The position numbers and the translations under genes are program-made. From NCBI GenBank assembly GCA_002369495.1, contig DFFD01000249.1:1-12194 (forward strand): DNA of 12,194 nucleotides, read 5' to 3'. This DNA comes from Lachnospiraceae bacterium UBA3785 (GTDB lineage Bacteria > Bacillota > Clostridia > Lachnospirales > Lachnospiraceae). This document shows, piece by piece, positions 1-5,465 of this stretch. A model generated the notes under the pieces. The model was not told the origin of the DNA. It ran no database searches and saw only the letters and a program-made list of their open reading frames with translations. The first letter of the stretch is position 1. The number at the start of each line of letters is the position of its first letter.

Positions 1-2
1 CC

Positions 3-1691
3 GGCGGGATCACGGTCCAGCGCGGGATCAGCGGCACGGCTGACAAGATGATAACGATGTGCGCGGATCCGGATATGGACGAGCGCCCGGTCTTCGACTT
101 CGGCGGAGTCGGTTCCGGCTTCATTTTCGCCGGCGACTACTGGTACTGCCAGGGCTTCGACGTCACCAACACCAGGAACGGCGTCAAGGGCCTGCAGGTG
201 TCCGGCGCTTACTCGACATTTGACGACATCCACGCTTACAGAAACGGCAATACCGGCATCCAGGTCAGCCGCTACCTGTCCTCGGACACCAGAGAACTGT
301 GGCCGCACGATGACCTGATCCTCAACTGCACGTCCTACGCGAATGCGGATGCGGGCTTTGAGGACGCGGACGGCTTCGCAGCCAAGCTGACCTGCGGCGA
401 AAACATCGTATTCGACGGCTGCCTTGCTTACAACAACGCCGACGACGGCTGGGACCTCTTCGCGAAGGTCGAGACCGGCACGATCGGTATGGTCACCATC
501 AGGAACTCCATCGCCTACGGCAACGGCCTCACGGCCGACGGCCAGTCGATGGGCAACGGCAACGGCTTCAAGATGGGCGGCGAGAGCCTCTCCGGCAAGC
601 ACACGATCATCAACTCGGTCGCGTTCTTAAACAAGGCCAAGGGTATCGACTGCAACAGCTGCCCGGACATCAACGTTATCCGCTGCACGAGCTTCAACAA
701 CGGCTCCTACAACACGGCCTTCTACACGAATAACGCCAAGAACACTGATTTCTCGGCGAGCGGCCTGGTCTCCTACTGCAACGACGGCGGCACGGACGAC
801 CAGATGAAGCTGCTGGGGACCCAGGATCTTACGAAGGTCTACAATAAGGACAGCTTCCTCCGCACAGGCGGTGTGACGAAGAACAGCGACGGCCTCACGG
901 TCGACGATTCCTGGTTCGTGGATGTCGCCCAGGGCGCGGAAGCGGTGACCCGTCTTGAGGACGGCAGGCTCTGCCTCGGCACATACCTCAAGCAGTCGGA
1001 TGCGGCGAAGACCGCCCTTGAAAATGCAAACCTCGACCCGGCCGCCATCATGGCGGACCTCCACACCGGCGAGGAGGGCATGGCTTCGAAGGAGATTGAG
1101 ATTCCGGAGGAACCGCTTCGCTTTGCGGATGTCGCGGATCCGGACCTCTGGTTCTACAACTCTGTTTACTGGGCAGCAGAGACGGGCGTCACGACCGGCC
1201 GCGGCACGAACGAGGCGGGAGAACCGCTCTTCCAGCCGAACGCGCTCTGCACGCGCGCCGAGGCGGTAACCTTCCTCTACAAGCTGGCGGGCAGGCCCGA
1301 TCCGCAGACGTTCCCTGAATTCAGCGATGTCGCGGAAGACGATTACTACTACAGGGCAGTGGCCTGGGCGGTTGAGAACAAGATCACGAGCGGTTACGGC
1401 ACAGGCACCTTCCAGCCGGATGTGCCTGTCAACCGGGCAATGATCGTGACGTTCCTTATGCACTATGCGCAGTACATCGACAGCCAGAACGTGGAGGCTG
1501 AATATGCAGACTCCTTCACTGACGTCAAGGCAGGCGACTGGTACGCGAAGGCGATAGCCTGGGCGGTCGAGCACGGGATCACGAGCGGTTACGGCCAGGG
1601 TACCTTCCAGCCGAAGGTGACCTGCAGCCGCGCGATGATGGTCACGTTCCTTCGCAACTATGTTATGATGGAGAAGGTATATCTGAGCTGA
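3..1691 (+). CDS. Pectate lyase family 9 (PL9) with three C-terminal SLH domains, 5' partial
   Basis: This reading frame is open to the left edge, so the true start and any signal peptide lie outside the window. Residues are numbered from the ATG at 48. Residues 1-300 are a right-handed beta-helix. Asp108, Asp132, Asp133 and Asp136 have the same spacing as the calcium-binding aspartates I recall for Dickeya Pel9A (209, 233, 234, 237). Lys175, in GNGFKMGG, fits that enzyme's catalytic lysine. PL9 enzymes cut polygalacturonate by calcium-dependent beta-elimination. Three S-layer homology repeats follow at about 359-416, 425-475 and 490-540, each with an F-x-D-V start and a TSGYG- or TTGRG-type core. 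They predict non-covalent anchoring to cell-wall polymer, so the enzyme should act outside the cell on pectin. The family call is strong. The exact substrate preference is inferred. Confidence 0.88.
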   Translation, partial: GGITVQRGISGTADKMITMCADPDMDERPVFDFGGVGSGFIFAGDYWYCQGFDVTNTRNGVKGLQVSGAYSTFDDIHAYRNGNTGIQVSRYLSSDTRELWPHDDLILNCTSYANADAGFEDADGFAAKLTCGENIVFDGCLAYNNADDGWDLFAKVETGTIGMVTIRNSIAYGNGLTADGQSMGNGNGFKMGGESLSGKHTIINSVAFLNKAKGIDCNSCPDINVIRCTSFNNGSYNTAFYTNNAKNTDFSASGLVSYCNDGGTDDQMKLLGTQDLTKVYNKDSFLRTGGVTKNSDGLTVDDSWFVDVAQGAEAVTRLEDGRLCLGTYLKQSDAAKTALENANLDPAAIMADLHTGEEGMASKEIEIPEEPLRFADVADPDLWFYNSVYWAAETGVTTGRGTNEAGEPLFQPNALCTRAEAVTFLYKLAGRPDPQTFPEFSDVAEDDYYYRAVAWAVENKITSGYGTGTFQPDVPVNRAMIVTFLMHYAQYIDSQNVEAEYADSFTDVKAGDWYAKAIAWAVEHGITSGYGQGTFQPKVTCSRAMMVTFLRNYVMMEKVYLS

Positions 1692-1709
1692 CAATGCGGC
1701 AATGAAAAG

Positions 1710-1738
1710 AGCCGCCGGGAAATTCCTGGCGGCTTTTT
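1710..1738. terminator. Bidirectional intrinsic terminator between pectate lyase and pucR-type gene
   Basis: An 11-bp stem (1710-1720 with 1724-1734, one G-T pair) has a very short loop. A run of five T follows on the + strand, and an A-rich stretch (1701-1709) gives T on the other strand. It lies between the convergent stop codons at 1691 and 1753, so it can serve both genes. Confidence 0.85.
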
Positions 1739-1752
1739 ATCTCACACAGTAT

Positions 1753-2922
1753 TTACCGCGTCCGGTAGAGCTCTTCGCGGATCAGGCAGGCGATGAGGCA
1801 GCGGGTGCGGTCCTCCGGCAGGGAGAGATCGCAGTCAAGGAGCCCACGGATCCGGTTCATGCGGTAGATGACGGTGTTCCGGTGGGTGAAGAGACGGTCG
1901 GCGGCGGTCTGGACGCTGCCGTTCGACTCAAGATAGACCCGCAGCACGTTTACATAGTCGCTGCCCGGATTCTTCTCGTCGTATTCGATGAGCGGCTTAA
2001 GAACGTCCTCGCTCAGCTCGCGCAGGAGCGCGGTGTCGCCGACGGAGTAGAAGAGGCGGTTTATGCCCATTTTGTCGAAGTGGGCGGACTCCCCCTTGTG
2101 CCGCATGTTGTAGCGCTCCGCCGCGAGCGCGCGCTTGAAGCTGATGTGCAGGCGGGAAATGTCCTTTACGCGGCTGCCGATCCCCACATAGATCGTCCGG
2201 TCAGGCATCCGCCGGGCGGTCCGGCTTAAAAAGCCTCCGATGATCAGGTCGGTGTCCTCCCCGGCCACATCGTTGACGACCAGGACGAAATGCGAATCGT
2301 AGTAGAAGAAGTTGCCGTTGTGCGTGATATCCTCGAGGTAGAGCTGCAGGCGGTAGCTCAGGCGCCGCCGCTCGACGGTGTCCATCGTGTCGAGCCCGGC
2401 CGGGGAGATGATGATCACCTGGAAGTCGCCGTCCACGTCAAAGTAGGGCATGAGGTCCTCGCGGTAGTCCGCCTCGTCGTGGGGGTTGCGGATCGCGCGG
2501 ATCAGGGCGGCGGAGATCTGCTCGTCCGCCATGTCCTCGGTGTAGACGCGGATCGTCAGGTCCTTGATCATATCCGAGAGCGAGACCTCCCAGGGGACCG
2601 TGAGGAGAGGCAGGGAGAGCTCGTCGCATTTTCTGATCACGGACTCGGGAACTTCCTTTACATAGAAGCCGGTGTTGATCACCAGGGCGGAGGCATTTTT
2701 CTCGGAGAGCGTCTCGGCCAGACGCAGCAGGGAGGCTTCGTCCTCGAAGCCGAGGCCGGTGGTCACGGCCATCTCCTTGCCCGTAAAATGCATCAGGATC
2801 GTGAAATCCTCGACCATGAGGATCCATTTGATCGAGTTTGACCAGCCGGCCCTGCCGGCGAGCAGCTCCATGCGGTAGAGATTCCGGGAAACCGTGAGCG
2901 TATCTTCGATCGTAAAACCCAT
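1753..2922 (-). CDS. PucR-family transcriptional regulator
   Basis: This is a 389-residue cytoplasmic DNA-binding regulator with the usual PucR layout. Residues 4-125 form the N-terminal purine-catabolism-regulator-like domain, with motifs such as TVPWEVSLSDMI. Residues 150-280 form the GGDEF-like middle domain. The last 60 residues form the helix-turn-helix, with the family signature AADRLFTHRNTVIYRMNRI. I chose the ATG at 2922 because GGGAGGA lies 8 bases upstream (2931-2937). The longer frame from 3000 has no such site and would start inside the probable operator. Family members often control purine, amino acid or sugar catabolism; the ligand here cannot be read from sequence. A divergent promoter region separates it from the small ORF at 3135, which makes autoregulation and control of that ORF plausible. 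It is convergent with the pectate lyase gene, so regulation of that gene is not implied. Confidence 0.9.
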   Translation of the reverse strand: MGFTIEDTLTVSRNLYRMELLAGRAGWSNSIKWILMVEDFTILMHFTGKEMAVTTGLGFEDEASLLRLAETLSEKNASALVINTGFYVKEVPESVIRKCDELSLPLLTVPWEVSLSDMIKDLTIRVYTEDMADEQISAALIRAIRNPHDEADYREDLMPYFDVDGDFQVIIISPAGLDTMDTVERRRLSYRLQLYLEDITHNGNFFYYDSHFVLVVNDVAGEDTDLIIGGFLSRTARRMPDRTIYVGIGSRVKDISRLHISFKRALAAERYNMRHKGESAHFDKMGINRLFYSVGDTALLRELSEDVLKPLIEYDEKNPGSDYVNVLRVYLESNGSVQTAADRLFTHRNTVIYRMNRIRGLLDCDLSLPEDRTRCLIACLIREELYRTR

Positions 2923-2930
2923 CTTTTCAA

Positions 2931-2937
2931 TCCTCCC
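2931..2937 (-). promoter_or_regulatory. Ribosome binding site that fixes the pucR-type start
   Basis: GGGAGGA on the - strand sits 8 bases before the ATG at 2922. It decides in favour of this start over the in-frame ATG at 3000. Confidence 0.8.
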
Positions 2938-2972
2938 TGAGCGATCGGTGAGCTGTCCTGAATTACATTTCC

Positions 2973-3002
2973 ATAGTAACACAGATTGTGCTGTAAGCAC
3001 AA
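2973..3002 (-). promoter_or_regulatory. Predicted promoter of the PucR-type gene, overlapping a perfect palindrome
   Basis: On the - strand an extended -10 (TGT followed by TACTAT, hexamer at 2973-2978) lies 18 bases from a TTGTGC -35-like box (2997-3002). The -35 box is one arm of the perfect inverted repeat TTGTGCT-GTA-AGCACAA at 2986-3002. A regulator bound there would compete with RNA polymerase, which suggests autoregulation. The match is by eye only. Confidence 0.5.
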
Positions 3003-3055
3003 CAAAATGTTTCAGGATTGTGCGGGCAGTGCATTGAACCTCGTTGTTTTTGTGC
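2986..3055. repeat. Three TTGTGC boxes phased every 32 bp (candidate operator array)
   Basis: TTGTGC occurs at 2986-2991, 3018-3023 and 3050-3055, so start-to-start spacing is exactly 32 bp twice, about three helical turns. The first box is an arm of a perfect 7-3-7 inverted repeat. The third lies between the -35 and -10 boxes of the predicted promoter for the small ORF. The array sits between the divergent pucR-type gene and that ORF, so the PucR-type protein is the natural candidate binder. Confidence 0.55.
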
Positions 3056-3061
3056 TACTAT
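3034..3061 (+). promoter_or_regulatory. Predicted promoter of the 54-codon small ORF
   Basis: TTGAAC (3034-3039) is followed after 16 bases by TACTAT (3056-3061), preceded by TGC, which makes an extended -10. A 10-bp palindrome, ACTATATAGT (3057-3066), overlaps the -10. Transcription would start near 3068, leaving a leader of roughly 65 nt before the ATG at 3135. Confidence 0.5.
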
Positions 3062-3090
3062 ATAGTTGTAAAGACAAGGGAAGAAAATAA

Positions 3091-3108
3091 AAACAACGGA
3101 AGTTGTTT
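3091..3108 (+). other. Leader hairpin upstream of the small ORF
   Basis: A perfect inverted repeat, AAACAAC-GGAA-GTTGTTT, falls inside the predicted 5' untranslated leader, 13 bases before the AAGGAGG ribosome binding site. It has no T-run, so it is not a terminator. It may protect the transcript or affect translation. The stem is A/U-rich and weak. Confidence 0.35.
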
Positions 3109-3134
3109 CAGCTTAACGAGAAGGAGGCGCGGTT

Positions 3135-3299
3135 ATGAAGACTTTTAATGATTCTTATATGTTCTACAGCAGCACGGATACGGTGATCAGAATGCCCGAA
3201 CTGATGGAGACGGGACGCGTCGACCATGACGGGATGCCGGTCGAGAAGAACGGGAGGGGCATCCTCGAGGTTCTGATGTCGGTGTTCGGAAAGAACTGA
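3135..3299 (+). CDS. Small hypothetical protein, 54 residues, divergent from the pucR-type gene
   Basis: I do not recognise this protein. It starts MKTFNDSYMFYSS and ends SVFGKN. It is mixed in charge and has no membrane segment, signal peptide or cysteine motif. Support for a real gene comes from context: a strong AAGGAGG (3121-3127) upstream of the ATG, a plausible extended -10 promoter, a leader hairpin, and a clean intrinsic terminator starting 22 bases after the stop. Together these make a complete monocistronic unit. It is transcribed divergently from the PucR-type regulator, with phased TTGTGC boxes between them, so that protein may control it. It could instead be the shortened stub of a longer gene, but nothing coding continues in frame before the terminator. 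Function unknown. Confidence 0.6.
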   Translation: MKTFNDSYMFYSSTDTVIRMPELMETGRVDHDGMPVEKNGRGILEVLMSVFGKN

Positions 3300-3321
3300 T
3301 CAAAAAGAGAGATACTTGCGG

Positions 3322-3352
3322 CGGCAGGGCTTTTAGCTCTGCCGTCTTTTTT
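3322..3352 (+). terminator. Intrinsic terminator after the small ORF
   Basis: A 10-bp stem (3322-3331 with 3335-3344, one G-T pair) with a TTT loop is followed by TC and six T (3347-3352). It closes the small-ORF transcription unit. Confidence 0.85.
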
Positions 3353-3379
3353 ATGCGGCGGGCTTATGTGAAGGAACTC

Positions 3380-3439
3380 TTGCGGAAGGGGCGCCTTTCG
3401 TCGTATAATAAATATTCAATATTGGTAGTTTCATGAAAC
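3380..3439 (+). promoter_or_regulatory. Possible promoter with two palindromes ahead of the coding remnant
   Basis: A perfect TATAAT (3404-3409) lies 18 bases from a weak TTGCGG (3380-3385). Just downstream are AATATTCAATATT (3411-3423), palindromic apart from its centre, and the perfect 12-bp palindrome GTTTCATGAAAC (3428-3439), both operator-like. It could be the surviving promoter of a lost gene or the distant promoter of the GH5 gene at 3661. The -35 is poor, so confidence is low. Confidence 0.35.
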
Positions 3440-3599
3440 CGGCACCTACACCTATGAGGACGACGTGCTGACTGTCAAAAATGCCAACGGCGTCGAGGTG
3501 ACCGCAGAGGGAGATCCTCTGAAGTTCCACTATGTGTCGGGCGTCAGCGATCAGCTCACCGCTGATTTCACGATCCCGGCGGATGCGCTGGCAGGCTGA
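3429..3599 (+). pseudogene. Headless 3' coding remnant, probably the C-terminal domain of a secreted or glycosidase-like protein
   Basis: The frame from 3429 to the stop at 3597-3599 encodes about 56 residues of beta-strand-like sequence: GTYTYEDDVLTVKNANGVEV, then a stretch ending DFTIPADALAG. It contains no ATG and no ribosome binding site, and an in-frame stop (3426-3428) lies directly upstream. A terminator hairpin begins 13 bases after the stop, as expected for a genuine gene end. The most economical reading is the 3' tail of a gene whose front has been deleted. Similar Gly-Thr-Tyr, Glu-Gly-Asp-Pro-Leu patterns occur, as I recall, in C-terminal accessory domains of clostridial extracellular proteins and family 3 glycosidases. 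The parent gene cannot be fixed from this piece. Confidence 0.55.
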
Positions 3600-3611
3600 G
3601 ACATCTCTTTG

Positions 3612-3648
3612 CCCTCCCACCTTCGGGGCGGGAGGGTGATCATTTTTT
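3612..3648 (+). terminator. Intrinsic terminator directly abutting the GH5 ribosome binding site
   Basis: CCCTCCC (3612-3618) pairs with GGGAGGG (3630-3636), with further C-G pairs inside around a TTCG-like loop. Six T follow at 3643-3648. The ribosome binding site of the next gene begins within a base or two (AAAGGAG, about 3649-3655), so no room exists for a separate promoter between them. Confidence 0.75.
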
Positions 3649-3660
3649 AAAGGAGCAGAT

Positions 3661-4800
3661 ATGGATAAGATCAGAGGAACAAATTTCGGCAACTGGCTGG
3701 TACTGGAAAAATGGATGAAGCCCGATCTTTTCACGCCCTACGGTGTGGAGGATGAGACGTGGCTCGCCCGCAAGGTTCCCAAAGAGCAGCTCGAAGCGCT
3801 TTTAAAGCAGCACCGCGACACCTATATCGTGGAGGATGATTTTCGGCAGGCTGCGGAGTTCGGCCTGAACCTGATCCGCCTTCCGGTTCCGTACTTCGTG
3901 TTCGGCGACCGCCCGCCGATGGTGGGCTGCGTCGAGTACGTGGATAAAGCGTTCGACTGGGCGGAAAAATACGGCCTTCAGATCCTTCTCGACCTGCACA
4001 CGGTGCCGGGCAGCCAGAACGGTTACGACAACGGCGGCATCACCGGCGTCTGCAAGTGGCGGAAGAATCCTGAGGAGGTGGAATTTGCCCTGACCGTGCT
4101 GGAGAGGCTCGCGGAGCGCTACGGAAAGCGGGAAGGGCTCTACGGCATCGAAGTGCTCAACGAGCCGATCAGCTGGCTCGTGTACATCACCGCTCCGTCG
4201 ACCGGAAAAGCGGCGGACAAGGAGGAGGCGAAAGGCTCCGGCTACGTGCCGATGAGCTTCCTGAAAGGATTTTACACCCACGCCTACAGGCGCCTGCGCG
4301 CCATCCTGCCCGAGGATAAGACGATCGTCTTTCACGACGGCTTCCGGCTCACCAGCTGGAACAGCTTCTTCCGGAACAGCGGCATGAAAAATGTCGTCCT
4401 GGACACCCACATCTACATCTTCGCCATGGAGAATTTCGTGCCGGTCGCAAAACCCTGGGTGTACAAGGCGTATATCGACATCTGCCTGCGCCAGATCCGC
4501 AGCGTCCAGAAGGACATCCCGGTGATCGTGGGCGAGTGGTGCATCTGCAACAAATACGCTGACCGGATGAAGGGCTCCGTGATGGGCTCGGAGGAATACG
4601 AGAGACAGCAGCGCGAAAAATACCGCGAGATCGCGAAGCTCGAGCTGGACGCCTGGGGTGAAGCGAAGGGCTGGATCTACTGGAACTACCAGCTTCTCCG
4701 TGACCGGGATATCCCCACAGACGAGAGCTGGAAGGAGAGCTGGGACCTTTACCGCTGCTTCCGGAACGGCTGGCTGCGCAAAGAGGATATCCTAAAATGA
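3661..4800 (+). CDS. Glycoside hydrolase family 5, BglC-type (left cassette)
   Basis: This 379-residue protein has no signal peptide, so it should act in the cytoplasm. It is a retaining TIM-barrel glycosidase of the BglC/COG2730 type (exo-beta-glucanase or beta-glucosidase-like). It starts IRGTNFGNWLVLEKW, a family hallmark. Glu168 in LNEP is the predicted acid/base and Glu292 in VGEW the nucleophile. Arg73, His113 (DLHTVPGSQNG), His250 and Trp341 fill the other conserved active-site positions. AAAGGAG precedes the ATG by about 6 bases. The stop overlaps the start of the broken transporter gene (ATGA, 4797-4800), so it once led a coupled GH5-transporter operon. It is clearly paralogous to the GH5 at 7190-8284, mainly differing between the two catalytic glutamates. 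The natural glycoside is unknown. No good nearby promoter is visible, because a terminator abuts its ribosome binding site. Confidence 0.88.
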   Translation: MDKIRGTNFGNWLVLEKWMKPDLFTPYGVEDETWLARKVPKEQLEALLKQHRDTYIVEDDFRQAAEFGLNLIRLPVPYFVFGDRPPMVGCVEYVDKAFDWAEKYGLQILLDLHTVPGSQNGYDNGGITGVCKWRKNPEEVEFALTVLERLAERYGKREGLYGIEVLNEPISWLVYITAPSTGKAADKEEAKGSGYVPMSFLKGFYTHAYRRLRAILPEDKTIVFHDGFRLTSWNSFFRNSGMKNVVLDTHIYIFAMENFVPVAKPWVYKAYIDICLRQIRSVQKDIPVIVGEWCICNKYADRMKGSVMGSEEYERQQREKYREIAKLELDAWGEAKGWIYWNYQLLRDRDIPTDESWKESWDLYRCFRNGWLRKEDILK

Positions 4801-5402
4801 AAGACCGGAGATCCGTTTAGTTCTGGGACCTGCCGATTCTTGACTCCCGCGTCAGGTCGGCGGATGTGACTTCCGGCAGTCGCCGGCAACGGACTCATGT
4901 CCTCGATCCTGATGCCCATGGTCCTTGGCTGGGTGAATTCCGCGCCGCGTGAGTGGAACGGAGTGGACGTCGGCCAGATGATCGTGCAGAACCGCTGGCA
5001 GACCGTGATGGCAGTCTTTGCGGTCCTGGCATTTTTCGGGTGCCTTCTGGAGTACATGTTTACGCGCGAGCGCATTTCCGAGGAGGATATCACGGAGGAC
5101 GTTGACGAGCAGCCGGCGGAGCTGATTCCCACGGGGCAGCAGCTGAAATCCGCCATGAGCGACCGTTTCTGGTGGATCGTCATGATCTTCTATGCGCTGT
5201 ATCAGCTGGGCGTCATGTTCAAGGGCGGTTATATTTTCAAGACAGCGGGCTTTTCTCGCCGCAGTCTGTGGCAGGGTTTTTCTTCCTGGGGTTTGAGGTA
5301 TTTTCCCAGATCATTCTCTTCGTGATCATGATGTTCCTGACCGTGGAGAAGGATATCCTCAGGGAGCAGGCTCTGATCGCGGAGCGTAAGAGAAACGCCT
5401 GA
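4797..5402 (+). pseudogene. Degraded GPH-family sugar:cation symporter gene
   Basis: Pieces of a transporter related to the intact one at 5466-7157 are recognisable in order. From the ATG at 4797 the frame gives seven codons and then TAG (4818-4820). Beyond it, DLPILDSRVRSAD matches the intact protein's start (DAPIFDSRIRSAN). At about 4880 roughly 145 codons of the first membrane helices are missing. The sequence resumes in another frame near transmembrane helix 6 and continues through LEYMFTRERISEED (intact: LEYYFTRERVTED) to GGYIFKT near 5240. A second deletion then removes later helices, and a third frame carries the last helix and tail (VAGFFFLGFEVFSQ onward) to the stop at 5400-5402. A functional permease is impossible. 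With a premature stop, two deletions and two frame changes, sequencing error is unlikely. Confidence 0.85.
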
Positions 5403-5423
5403 CGGATCCTGAAAGACAAAGAG

Positions 5424-5455
5424 ACGCCGGAACAGAATTCCTGTTCCGGCGTTTT
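5424..5455. terminator. Bidirectional terminator between the two convergent GH5-transporter cassettes
   Basis: A perfect 12-bp stem (5424-5435 with 5441-5452) with a 5-base loop is followed by TTTT on the + strand. A-rich sequence at 5411-5423 supplies T on the - strand. It separates the broken transporter gene (+) from the intact one (-). Confidence 0.85.
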
Positions 5456-5465
5456 CATGAGCTTT

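Noticed and set aside
627..1694. Long open frame on the - strand opposite the pectate lyase
   Set aside because: It runs antisense to clear PL9 and SLH coding sequence, is rich in Arg/Val/Ala as GC-rich shadow frames are, and has no recognisable domain.
2923..3000. N-terminal extension of the PucR-type protein to an ATG at 3000
   Set aside because: It would start inside the probable operator palindrome and lacks a ribosome binding site. The ATG at 2922 has GGGAGGA well placed and fits the family start.
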